Shown piece by piece: positions 24,565 through 32,965 of a DNA stretch of 53,357 bases. The DNA comes from JAVBNH01 sp031551635 (GTDB taxonomy: Bacteria > Bacillota > Clostridia > Oscillospirales > Acutalibacteraceae): positions 1-53,357 of the forward strand of contig JAVBNH010000022.1 in the NCBI GenBank assembly GCA_031551635.1. Direction: 5' to 3'. Within the stretch, counting starts at the first letter, position 1. Every line of letters starts with the position of its first letter. The notes beneath the pieces are model-generated. The model ran no database searches. It worked only from the letters and a program-made list of their open reading frames with translations, and was not told the origin of the DNA. The position numbers and the translations under genes were made by a program.

Positions 24565-26039
24565 ATTGTTGCTTCAACTTCACTAAGAATTATATGCGCC
24601 GCTGTGGCGAGACTCAACGCCTCACAGTAATCGGTTGTGATTTCGAATTTGCTGCCCTGAAGGCGGTGAAGGATATTGTCTATCTGCCTTATACCCGTCC
24701 GGACCGCTTCCTCATTTGGTAGAACAAAGTACGAGCGCTGCATAATAGCGCGGATTTCGTCGCTTATACCCTTCGGCACAGGCGCACCCGAATAGTCGAG
24801 ACTGTAGGGCAGGGCATTAACTGAGGGGAAGCCTGAGGATATGCATCTCCTTATGTCCTCAGCCGCGTGCCGCGAAAAAACAAGAGCCTCAAGCAGGGAA
24901 TTACTGGCGAGTCTGTTTTTGCCGTGAACGCCCGTGTTCGCGCATTCGCCGCAGGCATACAGGCGCGGTACAGTGGTTTTTGAATCCATGTCGACCTCGA
25001 TTCCGCCCATGAGATAATGCTGGCACGGAAAAACCGGAATCAGATCACGGGTTATATCAACCGAAAAATTAAGACAGCCCTGATAAATCCCCGGAAAGCG
25101 GTTTTTTATGAAATCCGCGTCCTCGTGACGAATGTCGAGATAAAAATTATTGCTGCCTGTACGCCTGCTCTCGAGTATAATCGACTTTGAGACAACATCA
25201 CGCGGCGCAAGCTCCAGCAGCTCGCTGTAGCGGTGCATAAAACGCTCATATTTATGGTTGAGAAGATACGCGCCCTCACCGCGAACCGATTCACTGATGA
25301 GGAAACGCTCGTTATTCTCGCTGTTAAAGGCCGTCGGATGAAACTGGATATAGCTCAGATTTTTTATTTTCGCTCCAAGCGCGGACGCTATCCTGATTCC
25401 GTCGCCGGTTGAGGACTTAGGATTAGTTGTATATTTATAAACCCTTCCCACTCCGCCTGTGGCGAGTATGCAGTAGCTGCAAAAAACACTTTTGTAAACA
25501 CCGTCCACTATCATATCCGCGCGGAAACCGCTGCGTATACGAGTCAGTGAAAAAAGCACGGTATTTTCCGAAAGAATGATATTTTTCCTGCGCCTGACTT
25601 CGGCAATAAGCTTTCTGACAAGCTCCGCACCCGTTGAATCCTTATGATGCACGATTCGCCGGCGCGTGTGACCGCCCTCAAGGGTCTTGTCAAGCTCTCC
25701 GGCGGCATTTCTGTCGAAATCAACACCGAAGTCCATCACTCTGCGTACATCGCCGGGGCCTTCTCTGACAAGAATGTCCACAGCCTCAGGGTCGTTAGCC
25801 TGACCTCCGGCGACCATGGTGTCCCTAAAATGGTATTCAAAGCTGTCGTCCTCAAAATCAAGCACGGCGGCAACCCCGCCCTGGGCAAGATTGCTGCTTG
25901 AAACCTCAAAGCCGTATTTCGCGCACATTAAGACACTGACATCATCGGGAAATTGCAAAGCTCCGTAAGAGCCGGCAACACCGCTGCCGACTATGAGCAC
26001 ATCATAAATTTCGTCATAGGACCCTCTGTCCTCAATCAT
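24561..26039 (-). CDS. nadB: L-aspartate oxidase
   Basis: NadB is the FAD enzyme that oxidises L-aspartate to iminoaspartate for quinolinate synthesis. The N-terminal FAD motif is VLIVGSGVAGSYGALQ. Other family marks: SNLAQGGVAA, FDRNAAGELDKTLEGGHTRR, ILATGGVGRVYKYTTNP, HYLMGGIEVD and ACGECANTGVHGKNRLASNS. It has 492 residues, with the short C-terminal helical domain of clostridial forms. nadA ends 14 bp upstream. Its TAG lies in repeat copy C. Confidence 0.97.
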   Translation of the reverse strand: MIEDRGSYDEIYDVLIVGSGVAGSYGALQFPDDVSVLMCAKYGFEVSSSNLAQGGVAAVLDFEDDSFEYHFRDTMVAGGQANDPEAVDILVREGPGDVRRVMDFGVDFDRNAAGELDKTLEGGHTRRRIVHHKDSTGAELVRKLIAEVRRRKNIILSENTVLFSLTRIRSGFRADMIVDGVYKSVFCSYCILATGGVGRVYKYTTNPKSSTGDGIRIASALGAKIKNLSYIQFHPTAFNSENNERFLISESVRGEGAYLLNHKYERFMHRYSELLELAPRDVVSKSIILESRRTGSNNFYLDIRHEDADFIKNRFPGIYQGCLNFSVDITRDLIPVFPCQHYLMGGIEVDMDSKTTVPRLYACGECANTGVHGKNRLASNSLLEALVFSRHAAEDIRRCISSGFPSVNALPYSLDYSGAPVPKGISDEIRAIMQRSYFVLPNEEAVRTGIRQIDNILHRLQGSKFEITTDYCEALSLATAAHIILSEVEATI

Positions 26040-26053
26040 GCAGACCCTTCCTT

Positions 26054-26971
26054 TTAATTTCCCAGCTCAAGCATTTTATCAATGCATTTTTTTGCTTTTA
26101 TTCTAAGCTCCTCGTCCATTTCGAGCTGTTCGCCGCCTTCGCCGATAAGGGCGCTGTAAATATTTTCAAGAGTGACCTTTTCCATATCCTCGCAGCGCAG
26201 CTTTTCAGGAGTCAGGTAATATATTTTTTTGCCGCTGTTGTGTAGTGTCAAATAGTCTGCGACACCGCGCACGGTGCCGATAATAACCGCTTTTTCGCTT
26301 GAGAGTGCAAAGTCTATTATCGCGGCGGTGGAGCCAACCATGTCGGCATGAGCGAGTGTTTCCGGCGGACACTCAGGGTGCAGGAGAAGCAGAGCACCGG
26401 GGCGCTCTCTCTTGGCGTTAATCACATCCTCCTCGGTGAGCTCGTTGTGTATGGGGCAGCAGCCCTCCCAGAGGATTATATTTTTCTCGGGCAATTGCCC
26501 CGCAACCCACGCGCCTAGGTTCTTGTCGGGGATAAAGAGGATTTTCGGCGCGTCTATCCCGGATACGATTTTGACGGCGCTTGAGCTTGTGACGCAGACA
26601 TCGGCGACCGCCTTCAGCGCGGCGGTGGTGTTGATATAAACGACGACAACCGCGTCGGGGTTTTCCTGCTTGAACTGCATGACACGCATAGGGTCAATCT
26701 GTTCTGCCATCGGACATGTCGCTCCGGACGCGGGCAGGATAACTGTCTTTTCAGGGGAAAGAATTTTCACTGTTTCAGCCATAAAACGAACGCCGCACAT
26801 CAGCACGCGTTTACACGGGTATTCCTTTGCGCTTTTTGATAGAGCGAAGCTGTCGCCGGCAATGTCGGCAATATCTATAATATCGGGCGACTGATAGGTA
26901 TGCGCGAGAATCAGCGTGTCCGATTTTTTCTTTTCATTCAAAATAAGCTCTTTTAATTCCTGTACATTCAT
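26054..26971 (-). CDS. nadA: Quinolinate synthase NadA
   Basis: NadA condenses iminoaspartate with dihydroxyacetone phosphate to quinolinate using a [4Fe-4S] cluster. The three ligand Cys are visible in LMCGVRFMAE, DVCVTSSSAVK and HPECPPETLAHAD. ATG 26971 (MNVQELKEL) is chosen, with AGGTG just upstream; the longer frame starts at a GTG. At ~305 residues it is normal length. First gene of the de novo NAD operon. Confidence 0.97.
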   Translation of the reverse strand: MNVQELKELILNEKKKSDTLILAHTYQSPDIIDIADIAGDSFALSKSAKEYPCKRVLMCGVRFMAETVKILSPEKTVILPASGATCPMAEQIDPMRVMQFKQENPDAVVVVYINTTAALKAVADVCVTSSSAVKIVSGIDAPKILFIPDKNLGAWVAGQLPEKNIILWEGCCPIHNELTEEDVINAKRERPGALLLLHPECPPETLAHADMVGSTAAIIDFALSSEKAVIIGTVRGVADYLTLHNSGKKIYYLTPEKLRCEDMEKVTLENIYSALIGEGGEQLEMDEELRIKAKKCIDKMLELGN

Positions 26972-27180
26972 TAAAAACACCTGCTTTTATACTAGTCCAT
27001 TATTCAGCATAATGAAATATTATAACACCCAAACAATATAATTGCAATAGAATCGCCGAATAATACAAACACAATCTCTGCGATACAAAAATTTTTAAAA
27101 AAATCGGGCGATAACCGAAAAATATCGGTTATACGCCCCTCCAGCGAATATTTATCATAATTGTCAACTTTTGTAACACA

Positions 27181-28023
27181 TCAGGCCTTTCTTTTTTTTC
27201 CGAATACGAAGCTCAGGAAAAAGATAACCGCGCCTGTCAGCACGATGGTCGCCCCGGCTGAAGTGCCAAGATAGAAGGAGGCGACAAGCCCTGTGAGACA
27301 GGAAAAAACCGATATGGCGACAGAGAGTGCGAGGTACTGGCGGGAGTTTTTCGCGATATTCCGCGAAGAAGCCGCCGGGAGTATAAGCAGAGAGTTTATA
27401 AGCAGCATGCCTATCCATTTTATCGAGAGCATAACAACCACCGCAACCATTATAACAAAGGTGTTTTCGATAAGAGAGATTCGGATGCCCCTGCTTGAAG
27501 CCAGCTCCGTGTTAATGCTTATGAGCAATAATTTATTCCATATAAAGTACCATATTGCGAGTACAGCTGCAAGCGTTAGTGCCAGCAGAGCAATTTCAGT
27601 CGGCGTTATGCTGAGAATATCGCCGATTAAATATGAGGAATACCTGCTGAAGCTGCCGCCCAGTGAGAGTATCATCAAACCGGCGGCTATTGAGATTGAG
27701 GAAAAAACGCTGATTATCGTATCGGGCGAGGCGGTTTTCCCCCTCTTGATTTTTACGAAAACAAGCGAGAGGGCGACACCGAGGGCAAGCATGGAAATAA
27801 GGTCATTTTCAATGCCGAAAATCACGCCTATTGCGATTCCTGTAAGCGCGGAATGCCCGAGCGCGTCCGAAAAAAACGCCATATTGTTGTTGACTGCCAT
27901 TGTTCCGAGGATTCCGAGAAGCGGAGCAATCAGCAGCACTGCAAGCAGGGCGTTAACCATAAAATCATACCGCATAAACGAAAACGGCAGAATTTTTTCG
28001 ATTGTTTCGTAAATAAATATCAT
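27181..28023 (-). CDS. znuB: Zinc/manganese ABC transporter permease
   Basis: A membrane subunit of the ABC-3 family for high-affinity Zn2+ (or Mn2+) import, 280 residues with about eight helices. Family marks: FFSDALGHSALTGIAIG near the N-terminus and the helix 6-7 region MLSIKWIGMLLINSLLILPAASS. It is last in the znuA-znuC-znuB order, separated from znuC by 166 bp containing repeat copy D. Zinc is favoured because ZnuA has a His-rich loop. Confidence 0.9.
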   Translation of the reverse strand: MIFIYETIEKILPFSFMRYDFMVNALLAVLLIAPLLGILGTMAVNNNMAFFSDALGHSALTGIAIGVIFGIENDLISMLALGVALSLVFVKIKRGKTASPDTIISVFSSISIAAGLMILSLGGSFSRYSSYLIGDILSITPTEIALLALTLAAVLAIWYFIWNKLLLISINTELASSRGIRISLIENTFVIMVAVVVMLSIKWIGMLLINSLLILPAASSRNIAKNSRQYLALSVAISVFSCLTGLVASFYLGTSAGATIVLTGAVIFFLSFVFGKKRKA

Positions 28024-28111
28024 TGCAACCTTTCAAGAGTGAAAAGAATTTTTCTTAGAATGCAAAAACTGAAGCCTGTAAACCTGAATACTGTGGACTT
28101 AAAGCGTTAAT

Positions 28112-28187
28112 TTAGAACCTTAGTGGGCTGAAAGCTCAACAAAAAACAAGACTTGGGTTGTGGGCATGGCAAGCCAAGCCCACGTTA
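28112..28187 (-). repeat. 76-bp palindromic dispersed repeat, copy D (inverted)
   Basis: Opposite orientation to copies A-C; one mismatch in the palindrome. It lies between znuC and znuB, with the znuC stop only 2 bp from its end. Confidence 0.9.
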
Positions 28188-28189
28188 GC

Positions 28190-28939
28190 TTATATCTCTT
28201 TACTTACAAAAAACGTCTTTTTAAACTGTGCCGACGAATACACCTGTTCGGGTGTGCCGATTGAGAGAACTTGTTTTTTCAGGAGAATTACCTTATCGGC
28301 ATAACGCTTGACCAAATCGAGGTCATGGGAGACCATGGCAATGGCTAAATGTGTGGTTTTTCGCAGCTCGTCTATGATTTTATAAAAATTTTCTGTCGCG
28401 CTGTAGTCTACGCCTGAAACCGGCTCATCAAGAATCAAAAGCTCCGGCGTAGGGTATAGCGCACCCGCCAGCATGACCTTTTGCAGCTCGCCGCCTGAAA
28501 GCTGACCGAGAGTACGGTTTCCGAGCTCCTGAGCCCCGACTTTCCCCAGACACTCGTCAATATCCTGCCGAAGGGCAGACTTTTTTTTGCCCGGGAAAAA
28601 ACAAACCGGTTTTGCCGTGCGTGAGACACTTAAAAAGTCATAGACACTGACCGGCGAGGAGGTATCAAAATGCAGGTGCTGCGGCACATAGCCTATTGTG
28701 ACCTTCGGCAGCTTCTCACCCGTGCAGTCCTCGTGCGTGATGCTGCCCTCGTGCTCTGTTTCGCCGAGTATCGCGCGCAGAAGCGTGGTTTTGCCCGCGC
28801 CGTTTTCGCCGATTAATGCAGTCAGCTCGCCGCATTTCAGCGAAAAGGAAATATTGTCAAGAAGGAGCTCCGTGCCCTTCTTGACGGTTAAATTTTTGAT
28901 TACGACATTGCATAGACCGCAGCCGTCACGGCAAGGCAT
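28190..28939 (-). CDS. znuC: Zinc ABC transporter ATP-binding protein
   Basis: The ATPase subunit. Walker A GENGAGKTTLLRAI, Q-loop GYVPQHL, signature LSGGELQKV, Walker B LLILDEPVSGVD and the switch His in MVSHDLDL are all present. Before the ABC domain is a short Cys-rich head (PCRDGCGLCNVV) with a C-x3-C-x2-C pattern that may bind metal. A heptamer array fills the 16-78 bp region upstream of the ATG. Cotranscribed with znuA and znuB. Confidence 0.93.
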   Translation of the reverse strand: MPCRDGCGLCNVVIKNLTVKKGTELLLDNISFSLKCGELTALIGENGAGKTTLLRAILGETEHEGSITHEDCTGEKLPKVTIGYVPQHLHFDTSSPVSVYDFLSVSRTAKPVCFFPGKKKSALRQDIDECLGKVGAQELGNRTLGQLSGGELQKVMLAGALYPTPELLILDEPVSGVDYSATENFYKIIDELRKTTHLAIAMVSHDLDLVKRYADKVILLKKQVLSIGTPEQVYSSAQFKKTFFVSKEI

Positions 28940-28954
28940 GGCTTCACATCCTTC

Positions 28955-29017
28955 GTAGTGAGTAGTGAGTAGTGAGTAGTGAGTAGTGGGCAGTGGGCAG
29001 TGGGCAGTGGGTAGTGA
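28955..29017. repeat. Heptamer tandem array, 9 units
   Basis: Nine 7-bp units without interruption: GTAGTGA four times, GTAGTGG once, GCAGTGG three times, GTAGTGA once. It lies between znuA and znuC and is absent from coding sequence. Confidence 0.97.
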
Positions 29018-29039
29018 GTTAAAAGACTATTTAAAATTT

Positions 29040-29954
29040 TTAATTTTTCATTAAAAAGCTCAGATTTTCCCGCATAATCCTCTCGTAGGAATCCTTGGAC
29101 TTGTCACCTTTTATTACCGGATTCACAGTGAAAATCTCCGCGTCCGTTTCACTCGCGAGAATTTCCGCCGAGGAGCCGCTGTAATCAGGTTCGACCAGCA
29201 GCGTTTTTACCTTATAATTTGTAATAATATCCTTAGTTTTTGCGAGCTCCTTAGCTGTCGGTTCTCTACCGTCCTCAGTCTCGACGGTTGCGACTACATT
29301 GAGAGAGTATTCTTTGGAAAAATAAGCGTAGGAGCTATGGAAGGTTATGACAGGAGAGGAAAATGCGGAAACAGAGGAAATTATTTCATTGTGAAGACCC
29401 AAAAGCTTTTGCGTGTAAGCCGCCTCATTTGCCTTTATCCGCGCGGCTTTTTCCGGAAGAGCCCGGCACAGCGCAGCAGAAATATTATTTACCTGCTTTA
29501 TAGCGTTCGGTACCGACATCCAGATATGTGAATTTACCTCGTGATTATGCCCGTCATGCGCTGAATGCTCCTCACCTTCATGCGCATCCTCATGTTCTTC
29601 AATAATTAACTTAATTCCCTCTGAGGAGTCAACAATATTAAGCTCTTTTTGCCGCTCGAGCAGCTTTTCCATGGATTCCTCCATGCCCGCGCCGTTTATA
29701 ACAAGCATCTGCGAATCCTGAAGCAGCTTCATGTCGTTGACGCTGAGCTGATAATCATGCAGGCATGCTCCGGCATTATCCGTCAAGTTCCGGAGGCTGA
29801 CCCTGTCTACGCTGTCAATGAGGTTCAGCGTGAAAATATAGACAGGGTAAAAAGAAGCGACAATTTTATAATCGCCCGCTTCTGACTCATGAGCACAAGA
29901 GCAGAACTCAAATAAAATCGCAATAGCCAAAAAAATCGAAAAAAAGCGTTTCAT
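29040..29954 (-). CDS. znuA: Zinc ABC transporter substrate-binding lipoprotein
   Basis: A cluster A-I solute-binding protein. ATG 29954 starts a lipoprotein signal (MKRFFSIFLAIAILFEFCSC), with the lipidated Cys near residue 18-20. A His/Glu/Asp-rich loop (EEHEDAHEGEEHSAHDGHNH) is typical of zinc chaperone loops. Metal ligand His residues occur at CLHDYQL, VNSHIWM and TFHSSYAYF, with Asp/Glu late in the protein. First gene of znuA-znuC-znuB. No Zur box could be recognised upstream, where another heptamer array lies. Confidence 0.93.
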   Translation of the reverse strand: MKRFFSIFLAIAILFEFCSCAHESEAGDYKIVASFYPVYIFTLNLIDSVDRVSLRNLTDNAGACLHDYQLSVNDMKLLQDSQMLVINGAGMEESMEKLLERQKELNIVDSSEGIKLIIEEHEDAHEGEEHSAHDGHNHEVNSHIWMSVPNAIKQVNNISAALCRALPEKAARIKANEAAYTQKLLGLHNEIISSVSAFSSPVITFHSSYAYFSKEYSLNVVATVETEDGREPTAKELAKTKDIITNYKVKTLLVEPDYSGSSAEILASETDAEIFTVNPVIKGDKSKDSYERIMRENLSFLMKN

Positions 29955-29983
29955 AAACCTAACCAATTTAACCACAATTTTAA

Positions 29984-30031
29984 CTGTCTAAGCATCTAAA
30001 ATCTAGCATCTAATGTCCAGCATCTAAATTA
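29984..30031. repeat. Heptamer array, about 7 units, at the end of the Gfo/Idh gene
   Basis: The units CTGTCTA, AGCATCT, AAAATCT, AGCATCT, AATGTCC, AGCATCT and AAATTAG are in 7-bp register. The last unit contains the stop codon of the oxidoreductase gene (minus strand). Confidence 0.85.
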
Positions 30032-31189
30032 GTATGTCCCTTTAAGGTCGGCGACTGTGCCTCTCGAAACATTGGTTTTTTCCTTTGAGGAGGCAATCTT
30101 TTTGTTGAGCTCACTGAGATAAAGCTCCTCGTCAACAGGTATTTCAATGTCTTTATCAAGCCAGGAGGAGAGCAGGGCGGCGTTAGATATACTCAAGCCG
30201 TTTATGCCCTCAACGCCCGAGGCTATCAGCGGCTCACCCCTGAGAATATGCGCCGCAAAGGCGTTGAGAACGCCGACATGCTGAGTGTTTTCGCCTGTGA
30301 TTTCCACCTCGACATATTCGCCCTTGGCTTTCGCGAAACCGCTTTGTGCTTCCGCACAGAATTTCGAGGTAAATTCTTTTAACTCATAAACCTTCAGCTG
30401 ACCCTCCGTGCAGACAATTTTCGCGCCGTCAAGGGTTATTTCAAGGCGGTTTGTGCCTGGGCAGTCACCGGTTGAGGTGATGAAAACACCTGTTGCGCCG
30501 TTCGGGTACTCGGCGTAAATCGTGACGTCATCCTCAACCTCAATGTCATGCCATTTTCCGAGGTGACAAAAGGCTCTGACTTTATTGGGCATGCCGCAAA
30601 TCCATTGCCACAAATCGAGATTGTGCGGGCATTGGTTGAGCAGCACACCGCCGCCCTCGCCAGCCCAGGTTGCGCGCCAGCCGCCTGAGTTGTAGTAGGC
30701 CTGCGTTCTGAACCAGTCGGTAATGAGCCAGTTCACGCGCCGGATTTCGCCGTATTTTCCGCTTTTAACAAGCTCTCTGATTTTTATATAGAGCGGGTTT
30801 GTTCTTTGATTAAACATAATTGCAAAGGTTTTGTCGCTTTTCGCCGCTACCTCGTTAAGCTCGCGTACCTGCTTTGTGTATACACCTGCAGGCTTTTCAC
30901 TGAGAACATGCAGCCCTGCATTCAACCCTTCAATAGCAATCGGCGGGTGAAAATAGTGGGGAGTGGCAATGAGAATAGCGTCCACCAGACCGCTGTTTAT
31001 AAGCTCTGTCGCGCTGGCGAATGTCGCGAGGTCATCGACCTGATCCGCCGCCCATTCAAGGCGCGAGGGGTCAATATCTGCAACCGCCGTAACCGTTATT
31101 TCCTTCAAATCTCCCGATTCATAGGAAAGAAGATGCTCGGAGCCCATGTTTCCGATTCCAATAATACCAAGTCTGACTTTATCACTCAT
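30029..31189 (-). CDS. Gfo/Idh/MocA-family NAD(P)-dependent oxidoreductase
   Basis: A 386-residue sugar or inositol-type dehydrogenase. The N-terminal Rossmann motif is LGIIGIGNMGSEHLLSY; the catalytic Lys motif is SEKPAGVYTKQV; a second domain signature is GGVLLNQCPHNLDLWQWICG. Substrates in this family are sugars, amino sugars, inositols or their phosphates; this one cannot be specified. It follows the URO-D-like gene on the same strand. Heptamer arrays with related ATCT-type units flank the gene on both sides (29984-30031, 31224-31265) in the same orientation. Confidence 0.92.
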   Translation of the reverse strand: MSDKVRLGIIGIGNMGSEHLLSYESGDLKEITVTAVADIDPSRLEWAADQVDDLATFASATELINSGLVDAILIATPHYFHPPIAIEGLNAGLHVLSEKPAGVYTKQVRELNEVAAKSDKTFAIMFNQRTNPLYIKIRELVKSGKYGEIRRVNWLITDWFRTQAYYNSGGWRATWAGEGGGVLLNQCPHNLDLWQWICGMPNKVRAFCHLGKWHDIEVEDDVTIYAEYPNGATGVFITSTGDCPGTNRLEITLDGAKIVCTEGQLKVYELKEFTSKFCAEAQSGFAKAKGEYVEVEITGENTQHVGVLNAFAAHILRGEPLIASGVEGINGLSISNAALLSSWLDKDIEIPVDEELYLSELNKKIASSKEKTNVSRGTVADLKGTY

Positions 31190-31223
31190 ATTAATAACCT
31201 CTCAAGATAATTTTTATTTGAAC

Positions 31224-31265
31224 AGTATCTAATGTCTACTGTCTACAATCTAATGTCTAAACTAG
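31224..31265. repeat. Heptamer array, 6 units, at the end of the URO-D-like gene
   Basis: AGTATCT, AATGTCT, ACTGTCT, ACAATCT, AATGTCT and AAACTAG are in register. The last unit holds the TAG stop of the URO-D-like gene (31262-31264, minus strand). Confidence 0.88.
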
Positions 31266-32383
31266 TATCTCCCGTAATTTTGAATCGCCGCCATGACCGT
31301 TCTCATGCTTGTGAGAAGCGAGCCGCCGTTTATAGAGCCCGCGGTTGTGAGGTTGAGACCCTTGAAGCCGCTGGCTTTCGCCATTTCACAGTCGCGCTTG
31401 ACTTCAGCAATAATCTTGTCCTCATCATTCCTCATAAAGGTGAATGGCGCGAGCTGCCCGTCAATGCGTGTATTCTTCATATAGCGCCTTATATGTGTCA
31501 CCGTAACCGTGGGACCGAAGTTGCAGCTTGTCAGGTTCAGCCGCGCGAGAATCGGCACGATATGCTCCATCGCCGAATCCGAGTGCTGGTGCCGCCTGTC
31601 CTCAAGGTCCGGCGCGGCAAAATCGAAGACCTTCTTTAAAATCGGGAAGGCGAACTGCTCGTACATTTCCGGTGTCAGGAGGGCGCAGTCGTCGTCCGCG
31701 AAGCCGAAGCCGTGCTGAAAGCTTTCGGCGTTCTGACCGGATTCCTCGATGAAAATCCTGATGTAGCCGAGAATCACCTCTGTTATCGCGTCCGAAAAGC
31801 GAGTTACCAGCTCCGGCGCATCATAGAAAAGGTATAGCATGTTTTCAGTGCCGAATACGGAATCCGCGAGGGTAACTGGTCCGCGAATCCCCCCGAACAA
31901 AGGTGGTTTTTTGCCGTACTGCTCAAAAATTCGCCGTTTTTCGCTCTCCCAGTTTTGCGGCAGAATAAATTCCCGGAGGTTCATTTTTTCAACAAGGTCA
32001 AGCCTTTTTTCAAGGTCGGCTGCAGTTTCAATATGTCCGCGAAGCCATTCGGTGTTGCCGTCATGCTCGTAGGTGCCGCCGAAAACCTCGCCTATACGGC
32101 GGTAAGCGGGGAAAACCGCATCAGGCTCCGGATAACTTTCGCTCAGCAGAGAGCGCCCTACAATTCCGATAGCCTTCTCGTTGTAGCGTTTATTCAGCTC
32201 AATGCGGCGCTCGCGCGGGGTGTAGCCCCATTCCTGTCCGTCCTCGCCGAGCTCCTTAAAAACGCATTCATCACTCATTCGTATACCGAGAGCAACCTGC
32301 GGCGCGTCAGGGGAAAAGCAATTGTCCTCATGCGCGAGGTCGTCATCCTCCCAAAAACGGTCAATATCCAGTTCCAGTTTCAT
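31262..32383 (-). CDS. Uroporphyrinogen decarboxylase (URO-D) superfamily protein
   Basis: A 373-residue TIM-barrel protein of the URO-D/MtaA fold. Visible features: PLFGGIRGPVTLADSVFGTE, APELVTRFSDAITEVILGYI, ESFQHGFGFADDDCALLTPEMYEQFAFPILKKVF (long match, not quoted further), a conserved RHQHSDSAMEHIVPIL with His ligands, and NFGPTVTV. It lacks heme-pathway neighbours. Divergent members of this group serve as methyltransferases or act on sugars or glycosides, and pairing with a Gfo/Idh oxidoreductase suggests a catabolic role. Precise function unknown. Confidence 0.8.
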   Translation of the reverse strand: MKLELDIDRFWEDDDLAHEDNCFSPDAPQVALGIRMSDECVFKELGEDGQEWGYTPRERRIELNKRYNEKAIGIVGRSLLSESYPEPDAVFPAYRRIGEVFGGTYEHDGNTEWLRGHIETAADLEKRLDLVEKMNLREFILPQNWESEKRRIFEQYGKKPPLFGGIRGPVTLADSVFGTENMLYLFYDAPELVTRFSDAITEVILGYIRIFIEESGQNAESFQHGFGFADDDCALLTPEMYEQFAFPILKKVFDFAAPDLEDRRHQHSDSAMEHIVPILARLNLTSCNFGPTVTVTHIRRYMKNTRIDGQLAPFTFMRNDEDKIIAEVKRDCEMAKASGFKGLNLTTAGSINGGSLLTSMRTVMAAIQNYGRY

Positions 32384-32579
32384 TTATTTTCTGTCCTTTC
32401 CCGAATAGTTGAAATACAGAACAGAAATATTTTACCATATATTTAGGCATATGTAAAGATATTCATTATCTGTTTTAGAGAGAATTGTATCGGCGAAAAT
32501 ATTAATAAAAACTATTGTAATTTTTTTCGTATTATGGTAGTATTATATTTGTCCGGAGGCAATATCAATTTCCGGGCAT

Positions 32580-32690
32580 AAAAAAATACCGCAGCAGGCG
32601 GCAGTGCAGCAACACTGCCAGCCCTGAACGCAGGTGCAGACCCACCCTTATCCAACCTTTCGGCACTACGGCTTTTTAATGTTAACATAT
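32580..32690. ncRNA. Candidate structured small RNA, family not recognised
   Basis: A GC-rich island of ~95 bp in an AT-rich gap contains a perfect GGCAGTG/CACTGCC hairpin, a CCGC/GCGG stem next to a seven-A run (a terminator if read on the minus strand) and GGC(T)5 on the other side. On the minus strand TTGAAA and TAACAT with 17-bp spacing lie just outside (~32681-32709). The plus strand also has a TATTAT near 32541. The minus strand is slightly favoured because of the terminator. It did not match any riboswitch or SRP/6S consensus I could recall. Confidence 0.45.
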
Positions 32691-32771
32691 TTATTTCATT
32701 TTTTCAAGCATTTCGCGTTGGAATTTGTTATTTATGTTCGGCATCCGGAGAAAATAGCCGCCGCTAGGTTT

Positions 32772-32832
32772 TGTGTGAGAGCGATTTATAATTCACACGC
32801 GCAAGGAGGGCAACCTGCTGCGCGTGTTTTTG
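32772..32832 (+). promoter_or_regulatory. Attenuator-like hairpin pair before a small gene
   Basis: A strong terminator (ACACGCGCA at 32795-32803 with TGCGCGTGT at 32819-32827, then T5) can be displaced by a competing stem, GTGTGA (32773-32778) with TCACAC (32793-32798). The shared ACAC strand makes the two exclusive, as in attenuators and riboswitches. The rest of the 32384-32965 gap holds only the RNA candidate above and AT-rich sequence. Confidence 0.5.
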
Positions 32833-32965
32833 TTGCGTATATAGAACTAAGAAACAAAAGGACGGATAGTTTGAAAACTTGTTTTTCAAAAGGTTTTGTG
32901 CTTTTTAGGTAAATCAAATTTAGGGCTTATAAGCTCGCTATTAACTAAAAGGAATGGTCTTAAAA

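Noticed and set aside
28955..29017. Zur operator region of the znu genes
   Set aside because: The spacer is a heptamer array; no palindromic Zur-type site is recognisable there or upstream of znuA.
32580..32690. Small SRP RNA or 6S RNA
   Set aside because: The SRP core GGAAGGAAGCAGC and the 6S open-bubble pattern could not be found on either strand.
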